Part shown: piece after piece, positions 8,079 through 16,239 of the stretch
How the letters are laid out: the number at the start of each line of letters is the position of its first letter
How positions within the stretch are numbered: position 1 is the stretch's first letter
NCBI GenBank assembly: GCA_045629945.1
Contig: JAZQSE010000012.1
Location: forward strand, 21,051 to 85,050
DNA length: 64,000 nt
Direction of reading: 5' to 3'
Origin: UBA1765 sp045629945
GTDB taxonomy: Bacteria > Fibrobacterota > Fibrobacteria > Fibrobacterales > Fibrobacteraceae
The notes under the pieces: generated by a model
What the model saw: the letters and a program-made list of their open reading frames with translations, nothing else
Database searches by the model: none
What the model was told of the DNA's origin: nothing
Program-made: the position numbers and the translations under genes

Positions 8079-8161
8079 ACGGCACAAATTCTAAAAACAA
8101 TAAATCCAGTAATATCTTGTATGGCAAAGAACGTGCCGTGCGGTATTTACGAGAAGATTGA
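8066..8161 (+). pseudogene. Out-of-frame T9SS-like sorting tail of the 7182 gene
   Basis: Read from 8066, in the -1 frame of the gene at 7182, this segment codes for IYRVNGTNSKNNKSS followed by a K/R-rich end, AVRYLRED, and a stop. Its pattern (NG, N-K, S-S, Y-x-K, basic end) parallels the intact tails at 12851 and 14132. It overlaps the last four codons of the gene. A single-base indel in the C-rich run just before it would explain the loss of frame. Confidence 0.55.
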
Positions 8162-8309
8162 ATGATTTTATGTTATCTTAGAAAGCAAAATCACGATATC
8201 ACCCTGGGCTCTATCAATCGCATTGCTCTTTTTAGAGTAACAAAAATTTCTTGACACCAACTCAAAAAAATATATTTTTCTTACACACTTTTAAGGCAAG
8301 GAGTTTAAA

Positions 8310-8732
8310 ATGAAAAAGTTCTTTATGCTTTTTTGCATACTTTTTGCAACAAATGCCTTTACAGCAGAAATTTGCAATGATTCAAATTTTCCTACAGGTA
8401 CTTGTCATGCAACAGGTTATGTTTGTGGCCTTGCCTATGATATGAACTCAAAAGAATCTACGCCTGCCAAAAGAATACTCAATTTTCATATCGGTAAAAC
8501 AGCTAATTGCTTAGAATACGAAACGACCAATATTTCAGGAACTTCTGTTCCATTACGCATATTCTATTACCTTGACGAAAACGAAAATGCTGATGCATTG
8601 AACATGGTTATGACAGGTTCAATAGCAATGTCAGCAGCAAATCACCGCTATCCTGTGAATGTTGTTTATAAAAAAATTACAGGTGTTTCTAACGCTGTAT
8701 TTCTAGTGGCTATTCAACAAAAAGAATTTTAA
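8310..8732 (+). CDS. Small secreted protein upstream of the subtilase
   Basis: This 140-residue protein of unknown function has a signal peptide (about 1-19). The mature part has four cysteines near its N-terminus and middle (EIC, GTC, YVC, ANC), probably two disulfides. It lies 18 bp before the protease ATG with an AAGGAG ribosome site, so the two are surely co-transcribed. A separate protease chaperone or inhibitor is one possible role; nothing in the sequence proves it. A TTGACA and a TATATTTT box lie about 60 and 35 bases upstream. Confidence 0.7.
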   Translation: MKKFFMLFCILFATNAFTAEICNDSNFPTGTCHATGYVCGLAYDMNSKESTPAKRILNFHIGKTANCLEYETTNISGTSVPLRIFYYLDENENADALNMVMTGSIAMSAANHRYPVNVVYKKITGVSNAVFLVAIQQKEF

Positions 8733-8750
8733 CAATTGATAGGTTTTCAA

Positions 8751-11700
8751 ATGTTGAGAGGCCTTTGTCTTTTGCTGCTGTTTGCAATACAGTTATTGGC
8801 CAAGGAACAAGTCCCCTTGACAATTCAGTTACTTTCAGAAAGACATCGCACTGAATGGAATTGGGTTGAATACAGATTAAAAATTACCAATACATCAACC
8901 ACATCAATTATCAATCCAGATGTTTATTACTTTGCAGAAAATACAGAAGATTCTAGTCTTGTTTTAGATGTGGATTACGTCACTTATTTTTATTCAACAA
9001 AGGTAGAATCATTTATTACTGGAACATATAATATTTTTCAAATAAAATTAACGGGTGTTTTACAACCCTCCCAATCACTAGATATTCATTTTAGAATACA
9101 TAAAAATAATTGGAGTGCGTGGGATTGCTCAAAAGATTTTTCTTACCAACAAAAATCAGCTACACAAGAGCCGCATTATTGGGTAGCTGTTTATGACGCT
9201 TCAAAAGAATTGCTGTGGGGAGTTGATCCCGTTTCTGGCAAAAGAAAATCTGATGTTGTTTTGTGGTATGATAGAGGCGGAAAATCTGTAATTTATCCAT
9301 ATTCAGGAGATTCAACAGAGATTTTAAATCCTGGCCGTTTTTGGTTGTTAAAAGAAACTCCTTTGTCAAGCAAAGAAAGAAAACTATTAAAACAAAATGG
9401 GGTAGACGATTTAGAAGGAAGTAAATATCAGGGATTTTCTTTGTATCTGTTAAAAGTCCATTCTAAACAAATGAAGAAAATTTTAAATGAAAACATGTAT
9501 GGATTTTATAACACCTTCCCTGTTGATGATACTACAAAATTAACATTAGAACTTTTGCCTGAAGAGGAAAATTTAGATTCACTTTCTATAACAATTTCTT
9601 GTTTTGCTGATGTTTCTATGGAAGTATGTAAAAGCATTGCGCAAAATTGTGGTGTAAAAAATGTTGAAATCGACCACCATGAGATTTTAGGGTTATTGTC
9701 CAAAAATCAAAAAGATTGTTTGCTAGAACATAATGACATTGAGTATGTAGGTGTTGTGCGTTTAGGAGCTCCTTTGAACGATGTTGGTAGAGAAGCGATT
9801 CATGTGACCGAATTGCAAAATTCAGAAGAATGGAAAAATTATTTAAAACAAAAAAATGCTGATTTAGAATGGCTATCTAATGCAGGTTACACTGGAGAGG
9901 GAATTGTTGTAGGAGTATATGATACTGGAATTGATTGGAGTCACCCCGATTTTAATGAAATAGATGAAAATGGAAATATGGTTCCTAGAAAAGTTCGAAA
10001 AGAGGAGTTATTTGTTAAAGAAGAGAATAAGGATAACGTATTGAAAGAAATGAAAGAATATAATCCATCAGATCCCGAGAAAGATGAGCCTTGGCACGCA
10101 ACAACAGTTGCGGGTATTCTGGGAGGCAATGGTTCTTTTTCACCTGAATACAAATATCGTGGTGTTGCTCCTAAAGTACATTTTTACTCTGGAGCAAATG
10201 GTTACAATGGACAAATAGGCCATGTGGTTAATCATTCGCATGTAGACAATAATAAGTGTGGCTTGTATGAAATAACGAATTATAATGTCGACAAAAATAT
10301 TTTTAACAATTGGAAAACTTTTACTGATGATGGTGATACGTTAACAAAAGCAGTCGTTGTAGGAGCTGGCAATAATGGGTTTGCTAGTCCAGGAGAAAAA
10401 TACGGTTACCAAATTGGTTATCATTCCATTCTTTCTAATTCAAAAAACGCAATTACAGTTGGGAATTACTCTGCTTTAACAGGAATTCGCTTTTCTAAAT
10501 CTAGTATGGGACCAACTTGGGATGGTCGTATTAAACCTGATGTAATGGCTCCCGGAGCAGAATTAGAAATAGTTAATGAAAAAGTAATCCCTATTCATTC
10601 TCCCTACCCATGTAATGAAAAAAATATGGAAAGTTGTTATTTTGATATGCCAGATGGTGGAACTTCTATGTCTGCCCCATTTGTTTCAGGCATTGCCGCT
10701 TTAATCTATCAACGATACAGAGAAATAACAGGAATTCCACTAGATAAAAAATCATTAAGGAATTCAACTATTAAAGCCATGCTCATTCACACCGCAGAAG
10801 ATATGGAAGTGTCCATTACAGAAGAAACAAAAAAATATATGAGACCCAACCCTGATATTACACATTCTGAAAATGATGGGAATAATTATTATACACCTTA
10901 TGGAAAAGGTCCTGATTTTGCTACAGGTTGGGGTAAAGTCAATGCAAAAAAAGTACTTCAAGTTTTAGAAGAAAATCGCTACCTGGAAACAGAAATTGCA
11001 AATGGTGTAGAAAAACGTTGGAATCTGTATATTGCCCCAAGCAAAGACGCCTTCCGTGTAACTATGGTTTGGGACGATGCTTATGGAAAGATAGATTCAA
11101 TAATACCTCCAAAACTTTTCTATACGGATTCTAAATTGGTCAATGATTTAGATATATATTTAATTTCACCTTCAGGGAAATACCATTATCCATGGAAATT
11201 AAATCCATTACCAACAGATGAATTAGAAAAAACAACCTTTGGATGGCGTTATAAGGGTACGGAAAAAATAAAATTAAGTGACATTCAAGACGCCGTAAGA
11301 GATTGTAACAAACCTTATAAATTAGATTCTGAATGTTTTGACCATTTAAATAATGTAGAAGTTGTTGATGTAGATAATCCTGAATCAGGAATATGGCAAG
11401 TGGTTGTAATGGGAACAAGTGTTACCCAAGGGAATGGTATTTTAGATACAAGCGCCCAAGTTGTATCTTTGGCAAGTGATGTTTCTTTAAATGATTCAAT
11501 TTGTGGCGTAGTTTCCCCATACCCACCTATGTCAACTTTGCAATGTGAATATGATTTAGGGGATAATCTTGAGAATTACGTTATTTTTGGCGAGGAGGCA
11601 ACTCTCGGTTCTGGAGATACTATTTATATTTATGATGCAAAAGACAAATTGCTAGGTAAATACACTGGTTCATCACTTGCAGGTAAACGCATAACATTTC

Positions 11701-11831
11701 ATACAAACAAATTAAAGATTGTTTTAGATAGTGATAACGAGGATACCCGAGATTTTGGTTATAGAATTAAAAAGATTGAAAGTTTACCTTACACCATTTT
11801 ACCTATACTTTTTAAGGCTGCCACAGAATAA
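8751..11831 (+). CDS. Subtilisin-family (S8) protease with CBM3-like N-terminal domain
   Basis: A signal peptide (1-18) starts this 1026-residue exported serine protease. Residues about 20-150 look like a family 3 carbohydrate-binding module: YRLKITNTST, a PDVYYF strand and HFRIHKNNWSAWD. Residues 150-380 are a linker/propeptide-like region. The S8 catalytic domain has Asp391 (VYDTGIDW), His449 (WHATTVAG), the oxyanion Asn541 (GAGNNG) and Ser639 (GGTSMSAPFVSG). The C-terminal part ends with a P-domain/CUB-like segment (IVLDSDNEDTRDFGYRI). It ends KAATE with no T9SS tail, unlike its neighbours. The ATG at 8751 precedes the signal peptide directly. Its last 156 bp recur at 12937. Confidence 0.92.
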   Translation: MLRGLCLLLLFAIQLLAKEQVPLTIQLLSERHRTEWNWVEYRLKITNTSTTSIINPDVYYFAENTEDSSLVLDVDYVTYFYSTKVESFITGTYNIFQIKLTGVLQPSQSLDIHFRIHKNNWSAWDCSKDFSYQQKSATQEPHYWVAVYDASKELLWGVDPVSGKRKSDVVLWYDRGGKSVIYPYSGDSTEILNPGRFWLLKETPLSSKERKLLKQNGVDDLEGSKYQGFSLYLLKVHSKQMKKILNENMYGFYNTFPVDDTTKLTLELLPEEENLDSLSITISCFADVSMEVCKSIAQNCGVKNVEIDHHEILGLLSKNQKDCLLEHNDIEYVGVVRLGAPLNDVGREAIHVTELQNSEEWKNYLKQKNADLEWLSNAGYTGEGIVVGVYDTGIDWSHPDFNEIDENGNMVPRKVRKEELFVKEENKDNVLKEMKEYNPSDPEKDEPWHATTVAGILGGNGSFSPEYKYRGVAPKVHFYSGANGYNGQIGHVVNHSHVDNNKCGLYEITNYNVDKNIFNNWKTFTDDGDTLTKAVVVGAGNNGFASPGEKYGYQIGYHSILSNSKNAITVGNYSALTGIRFSKSSMGPTWDGRIKPDVMAPGAELEIVNEKVIPIHSPYPCNEKNMESCYFDMPDGGTSMSAPFVSGIAALIYQRYREITGIPLDKKSLRNSTIKAMLIHTAEDMEVSITEETKKYMRPNPDITHSENDGNNYYTPYGKGPDFATGWGKVNAKKVLQVLEENRYLETEIANGVEKRWNLYIAPSKDAFRVTMVWDDAYGKIDSIIPPKLFYTDSKLVNDLDIYLISPSGKYHYPWKLNPLPTDELEKTTFGWRYKGTEKIKLSDIQDAVRDCNKPYKLDSECFDHLNNVEVVDVDNPESGIWQVVVMGTSVTQGNGILDTSAQVVSLASDVSLNDSICGVVSPYPPMSTLQCEYDLGDNLENYVIFGEEATLGSGDTIYIYDAKDKLLGKYTGSSLAGKRITFHTNKLKIVLDSDNEDTRDFGYRIKKIESLPYTILPILFKAATE

Positions 11832-11836
11832 GGAGG
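11681..11836 (+). repeat. 156-bp duplication, copy 1 (protease 3' end and following ribosome site)
   Basis: This segment matches 12937-13092 at a constant offset of 1256 bp, with mismatches clustered in about 20 bp. It covers the end of the protease and the AAGGAGG ribosome site of the next gene. Confidence 0.9.
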
Positions 11837-11842
11837 TAAAAT

Positions 11843-12934
11843 ATGAAAAAAATATTATTTTCCTTTTATGTTTTATGCATTTTTCTCATCACATCTTTTG
11901 CTGAAAAAGAATTGCAAGTTATTGAATTTACGGATGAACAATTTTTAACAGAATATTATGCAAATTTTTTTTCTATGGATATCTTTGATAGTTGTTATAT
12001 CAAAGATTATATGGAAGAATTATACAATGTCCCCGCAACAGACAGTGTTGCTATTTATAATACATTAGATTGGTATGATTATTATGATATATATTTTTAC
12101 GATTGTTCGGCATCTCAGGAAATTGAAATCATGCCTTTTGGAGTATTATCAAATGCTACATACAATTTAATTCCAAATGAAAATTATTACCAATTAAACC
12201 GAATCTATTTTTCGTTTCAAAAAGAAGGTCTTATTTATCATGAACCTATGAATCCGGATATTATGTTCGCAACAGTTTACATGTATACAAATTTATTAAC
12301 TTTTCCAATTAAAAACACAAAAGTTTATTTTGTGTTATCTGCAAATTTTCATGAAAATCGTATAGACTCTCTATGGATTCCAAAATGTTATAAAGAAACA
12401 GACTGCAATGTAAAATTCCCATTAAACATGTCAAATTTTTTTGAAATAGAAGATATTAAGGATTCTTTGATTTATTTAGAGAATTTTTCAGATTCAACAA
12501 CTGATTCAACGGCTCAAAAAAGTATACATGGAATGGTATTCAAAGATAATCAAAAACATTATTTTTTATATAAAAAAGACACAACATACAAAGCTCTATG
12601 CGTTTTTGATCCAACACCATTTCATTACTATTCAGATCTAACCTCCTGTACATATTATACAGACATGAAAATAGGTTGTTTTTTTTCAAAAAACGATTGG
12701 ACAGAGTTTGATTCATTACCACAATTAAAAAATAAGGATAATATTTCTTACGCTAATACTTATGCTTCTCCATATCCGTGTCAACTGGAAAATAATCCTA
12801 TTCGTAAACATATAATACAACGCAACTCTTTTCTTCCACACATTTTCCAAATCAACGGACGTAAAGTTTCAAATAAAAATGCTTCTGGAGTTTACGTTTC
12901 AAAAGATGGCGCAAAAGTTGAATTGCAAAAGTGA
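11843..12934 (+). CDS. Secreted protein with T9SS-type sorting tail
   Basis: This 363-residue protein of unknown function has a signal peptide (1-20, ITSFA). It is rich in Tyr, Phe, Asn and Asp, and ends in a tail of about 28 residues: INGRKVSNKNASGVYVSKD and a basic AKVELQK end. That tail has the form of a type A T9SS C-terminal signal (NG, ASGVYV, basic end). The middle shares the HYFLYKKDTTY-like block with the 13097 and 7182 proteins, so it belongs loosely to the same family. A strong AAGGAGG site lies nine bases before the ATG, directly after the protease stop, so the genes are co-transcribed. Confidence 0.8.
   Translation: MKKILFSFYVLCIFLITSFAEKELQVIEFTDEQFLTEYYANFFSMDIFDSCYIKDYMEELYNVPATDSVAIYNTLDWYDYYDIYFYDCSASQEIEIMPFGVLSNATYNLIPNENYYQLNRIYFSFQKEGLIYHEPMNPDIMFATVYMYTNLLTFPIKNTKVYFVLSANFHENRIDSLWIPKCYKETDCNVKFPLNMSNFFEIEDIKDSLIYLENFSDSTTDSTAQKSIHGMVFKDNQKHYFLYKKDTTYKALCVFDPTPFHYYSDLTSCTYYTDMKIGCFFSKNDWTEFDSLPQLKNKDNISYANTYASPYPCQLENNPIRKHIIQRNSFLPHIFQINGRKVSNKNASGVYVSKDGAKVELQK
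12851..12931 (+). repeat. Sorting-tail repeat copy 1 (81 bp)
   Basis: This 81-bp segment codes for the T9SS-like tail and is almost identical to 14132-14212. The upstream parts of the two genes differ much more, so the tail was copied or converted as a module. Confidence 0.85.
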
Positions 12935-13087
12935 TTAGGTAAACGTATGACGCTTCGTACAAACAAATTAAAGATTGTTTTAGATAGCGATAACGATGGA
13001 GTTGAAGGTTTTGGTTATAGAATTAAAAAGATTGAAAGTTTACCTTACACCATTTTACCTATACTTTTTAAGGCTGCCACAGAATAA
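12935..13087 (+). pseudogene. Remnant of a second subtilase 3' end
   Basis: The reading frame is still open for about 50 codons and matches the last part of the 8751 protease (IVLDSDN, FGYRIKKIESLPYTILP, KAATE stop). It has no start region or catalytic domain. It is the remains of a duplicated protease gene, most of which has been replaced by the 11843 gene. Confidence 0.8.
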
Positions 13088-13092
13088 GGAGG
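12937..13092 (+). repeat. 156-bp duplication, copy 2
   Basis: This is the second copy of 11681-11836. It ends in the ribosome site that now serves the 13097 gene. Confidence 0.9.
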
Positions 13093-13096
13093 GAAT

Positions 13097-14215
13097 ATGA
13101 AAAAGCTTGCTTATATAATAGCCTTCTTTGCGTTACTAGGGTATGCACAAACTCCTCAGATTTTTATGGAAACATGGAAACCATACATAATTGATGAGGA
13201 GAAAAACTCTCAAATAATTAACATTTGGTATTTATGGGAGTATAAAGACTATTGGCATATTGATGGGTATTGGGTTGTTGATTCAATACAATCAATAAAT
13301 TTTCCTTTAGAGTCTAATTATAGTGGCGAGAATTTAATCATAGATGAGTATTATTATGATAATCAATCATATGAATCAATAAAGGTAATCGATTTTAATT
13401 CTACGCAACTTTTAGATACATCTTCTGCAATGTATGTATTAAGTACTCATGATAATAAAAATTGCATAGGAAAAAGAGATGATTGTTTTGAAAATTATGG
13501 ATTTTCTTTTTTAATAAAAAATAATTTTCAAGACTCATTGTGGTTAGCTTCCAAAAATTATAAAGGGGAAAATGGAATAGATTTCAGAAATGATTTTATG
13601 GAATGGCGAGGATGGCATGAACTTGAATATAAAAATGATTACTTAGATACTATATATCACTTTAATAAAGATTCAACAGAAAATAAAAATTTTTCACTAA
13701 ATGTTAGAAGAACAGATTCACTTTTTTTTGTCTATAAAAAAGACACCTCTTTTGCTGTATGTTACAACAATTATGAATGCTTTACTTATCTTTTGGGAAG
13801 TATTGATGAATCTGACACTATTTGTACAAATGTTTCTGACGATCAAAGCCAGTGTTTAGAAGGTTATTATACTAAAAGGGAACAATATCGTCACCATTTT
13901 AATAAGTCTCTTAAATGTTATTATGGTAATGAAAGTAAAGTAAAATATTTTATAAGTAAAATTTCTAATAAAACAAATTTATGTCCGTCAGAATCTTTCC
14001 TAACATCTACTATACTAATTACTGAACCCTTTTCTTTAAAGGAGTCTTATTTACCACCCGAAGAAACTATTGTTATAAAATCAAGATTCAAAGAAAAACA
14101 AAATCATTTTATAAAATCAAATTTTTATAATATCAACGGACGTAAAGCTTCAAATAAAAATGCCTCTGGAGTTTACGTCTCAAAAGATGGCGCAAAAGTT
14201 GAATTAAAAAAGTAA
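13097..14215 (+). CDS. Secreted protein with T9SS-type sorting tail, paralog of the 7182 gene
   Basis: This 372-residue protein has unknown function. Its signal peptide (ending LLGYAQ) and first 20 codons are nearly identical to those of the 7182 gene. The two share FRNDFME/FRNDFLE, NFS(L/V)N(V/L)R and the DSLFF(V/I)YKKDTSFAVC block. Unlike 7182 it keeps an intact sorting tail: INGRKASNKNASGVYVSKD and a basic end. The mature region is rich in Tyr, Asn and Ser, with several cysteines, consistent with an extracellular beta-rich protein. The start follows a perfect AAGGAGG carried in the duplicated 156-bp segment. Confidence 0.82.
   Translation: MKKLAYIIAFFALLGYAQTPQIFMETWKPYIIDEEKNSQIINIWYLWEYKDYWHIDGYWVVDSIQSINFPLESNYSGENLIIDEYYYDNQSYESIKVIDFNSTQLLDTSSAMYVLSTHDNKNCIGKRDDCFENYGFSFLIKNNFQDSLWLASKNYKGENGIDFRNDFMEWRGWHELEYKNDYLDTIYHFNKDSTENKNFSLNVRRTDSLFFVYKKDTSFAVCYNNYECFTYLLGSIDESDTICTNVSDDQSQCLEGYYTKREQYRHHFNKSLKCYYGNESKVKYFISKISNKTNLCPSESFLTSTILITEPFSLKESYLPPEETIVIKSRFKEKQNHFIKSNFYNINGRKASNKNASGVYVSKDGAKVELKK
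14132..14212 (+). repeat. Sorting-tail repeat copy 2 (81 bp)
   Basis: This is the second copy of 12851-12931, with a few substitutions, most of them silent or conservative. Confidence 0.85.
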
Positions 14216-14249
14216 CAAGCATGCTGTTCTGCATTTACGAGAAGATTGA
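14214..14249 (+). pseudogene. Leftover end of an older sorting tail
   Basis: Read from 14214, in a different frame from the gene it follows, this codes for NKHAVLHLRED and a stop. That matches the end of the frame-shifted tail at 8066-8161 (KERAVRYLRED stop). It suggests the present tail of the 13097 gene was inserted upstream of an older one. Confidence 0.45.
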
Positions 14250-14356
14250 GTTCTTGTAAAAAATCCATGTTTTCTAAAATTTACTTGCTTTTGTTTTTTT
14301 TGTTTACATTCAAGATTAAAGCAATAATTTTGATTTAGAAACAAGGATTTGGAAAA

Positions 14357-14770
14357 ATGCATATTACAGAGAGCGAACTTGACAAATTAATCAAGGACTT
14401 ACTCAAAATTCACTTCATTTACGTAGCCAAGGAAGATAGTCAAAAAGTTGATGATTACTTAAAAAATTTAACTCTATTTACAAAACAAACACCTATTTTT
14501 ACGCAAACAAAACCAATACCTATTCATTGTTATATTCAAAATGTAGAAGTTTCCTCTAATTCTTTTAAAAATCGTTTCATAGAAAAGGGTTCCTGTAAAG
14601 TTAAGCGTCATTACGAGAATGGAACTAACGATGAATATTCATGGAAAATAACAACCCACCCTCATCAAATTTCCTTTTCTAAGGATTCTAATTTATTTGG
14701 AAACCTTCGCTCTAAAAGGTGGTATCGCGACAAGGCAAAATCTTTACGTTTAATTGAACTTATTTTGTAA
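14357..14770 (+). CDS. Hypothetical cytoplasmic protein
   Basis: This 137-residue protein is not one I recognise. It has no signal peptide or membrane segment. It begins with an acidic/basic helix (ESELDKLIKDLLK) and is rich in basic and aromatic residues later (KRHYENG, RSKRWYRDKAKSLR), which could bind nucleic acid. An AAGGA site precedes the ATG. It is AT-rich like the secreted cluster before it and is followed by lysA after 29 bp. Confidence 0.6.
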   Translation: MHITESELDKLIKDLLKIHFIYVAKEDSQKVDDYLKNLTLFTKQTPIFTQTKPIPIHCYIQNVEVSSNSFKNRFIEKGSCKVKRHYENGTNDEYSWKITTHPHQISFSKDSNLFGNLRSKRWYRDKAKSLRLIELIL

Positions 14771-14799
14771 GCCCTACAACATTTTACTAAATTTTCTTT

Positions 14800-16059
14800 A
14801 TGAATTACTCTATTCCTAAAGATATTTTTGTAAAGGCTGCCGAAGAATACGGAACGCCGCTTTGGATTTATAACCGTGAAACTATCGAGCAACGAGTTAA
14901 AGAAACTAAAGTTTTTGACGTTGTTCGGTATGCACAGAAAGCAAATTCAAACCTTTCCATTTTAGCTTTAATGAAACGCCTTGGCGTTGTAGTAGATGCC
15001 GTTTCGGCGGGCGAAATTGTTCGTGCTTTAAAAGCCGGTTACAAAGGTGGAATAGAAAAAGGGAAAGCTCCAGAAATTGTTTATACTGCTGACATTTTCG
15101 ACGCAGACGCTTTGGAACTTGTAAAGCAACATAAAATTCCAGTGAATATTGGCTCTCCAGATATGATTGAACAACTGGCTGCGGCAGGTATTCGTACAGA
15201 CCTTACACTTCGCGTGAATCCTGGTTTTGGACATGGTCACTCAAGCAAGGTAAATACTGGTGGTGATTTATCAAAGCATGGCGTTTGGCATGAACAAATT
15301 AAAGAATGTGTTAAGTTAGCTCAAAAACATGGAATGTGGATTTCCGGCTTACACATGCATATTGGTTCGGGTTCGGACTTTGAGCATTTAGCCAAAGTTT
15401 GCGATTCTATGTGCGATGCAGCCCGCGCTCTTGGAAGCCATCTGAAAACAATTTCAGCCGGTGGCGGTCTCCCGATTTCTTATAAAGAAGAAGATAAGGG
15501 AAATCGAATTGATATGCAGCTTTATTTTGAACTTTGGGATAAAGCAAGAAAGCGTATTGAGCAAAGTATCGGCCACGCGGTTTCTTTAGAAGTTGAGCCA
15601 GGGCGTTATCTTGTAGCAGAAAGTGGTTATCTCGTATCAGAAATTAGAGCTATCAAAAAACAAGCCGATAATACATTCTACTTAGTGAATGCAGGCTTTA
15701 CCGATTTGGTTCGCCCGAGTTTCTATGGTAGTTATCATGGGATTTCTATTATACCTCGCGACAGCCGCGAATTGAATGAATCCGAAAATGTCATTGTGGC
15801 AGGCCCTCTTTGCGAATCAGGGGACGTATTCACTCAAGAAGAAGGCGGTTTTGTTGTTACCCGTAATTTGCCCAAAGCACAAGTCGGTGATTTGTTGATT
15901 CTCCATGATGCTGGTGCTTACGGTGCTTCTATGAGCAGTAATTATAATAGCCGTCGTTATGCTGCAGAAGCTATGTATTCAAAAGGTGAACTCAAACTTA
16001 TAAGAGAAAGGCAATCTTTTGAACAGATGCTTCAAAACGATAAAGTGATTGATTTTTAA
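14800..16059 (+). CDS. lysA: Diaminopimelate decarboxylase
   Basis: LysA makes lysine from meso-diaminopimelate, the last step of lysine synthesis, using PLP. The 419-residue protein is a fold III decarboxylase. The PLP lysine is Lys47 in RYAQKANSN, HMHIGSG and SAGGGLP give the phosphate-binding loops, EPGR lies near residue 267, and the active-site CESGD (Cys338) and a C-terminal Tyr/Asn-rich segment follow. No Shine-Dalgarno is visible before the ATG. Ends upstream of a strong terminator. Confidence 0.93.
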   Translation: MNYSIPKDIFVKAAEEYGTPLWIYNRETIEQRVKETKVFDVVRYAQKANSNLSILALMKRLGVVVDAVSAGEIVRALKAGYKGGIEKGKAPEIVYTADIFDADALELVKQHKIPVNIGSPDMIEQLAAAGIRTDLTLRVNPGFGHGHSSKVNTGGDLSKHGVWHEQIKECVKLAQKHGMWISGLHMHIGSGSDFEHLAKVCDSMCDAARALGSHLKTISAGGGLPISYKEEDKGNRIDMQLYFELWDKARKRIEQSIGHAVSLEVEPGRYLVAESGYLVSEIRAIKKQADNTFYLVNAGFTDLVRPSFYGSYHGISIIPRDSRELNESENVIVAGPLCESGDVFTQEEGGFVVTRNLPKAQVGDLLILHDAGAYGASMSSNYNSRRYAAEAMYSKGELKLIRERQSFEQMLQNDKVIDF

Positions 16060-16094
16060 CTCTAAATTCTCATTATTCATAATGTTTTAACCTT

Positions 16095-16131
16095 TTCTCC
16101 GATAGCTGCGCTATCGGAGAAATCTTTTTTT
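16095..16131 (+). terminator. Terminator of lysA
   Basis: A 12-base-pair stem (TTCTCCGATAGC with its complement) around a three-base loop is followed by an unbroken run of seven T. Confidence 0.9.
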
Positions 16132-16194
16132 CGCATTTATCCTGCAATTTATCGCCTTTTTAGAAATGAGAAAAAAAGCCAATAATAAATTTTT

Positions 16195-16202
16195 TATATT
16201 TG
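16195..16202 (+). promoter_or_regulatory. Candidate TATATTTG promoter element for prs
   Basis: TATATTTG lies 37 bases before the prs ATG and downstream of the lysA terminator, which leaves room for a short leader with the AAAGGA ribosome site. Confidence 0.35.
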
Positions 16203-16239
16203 AATCACTCAAATTTTCCCTTTCAAAAAAAGGACCTTT

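Noticed and set aside
8060..8080. Programmed -1 ribosomal frameshift at the end of the 7182 gene
   Set aside because: No canonical X-XXY-YYZ slippery heptamer in the right frame and no obvious stimulating hairpin; an indel is simpler.
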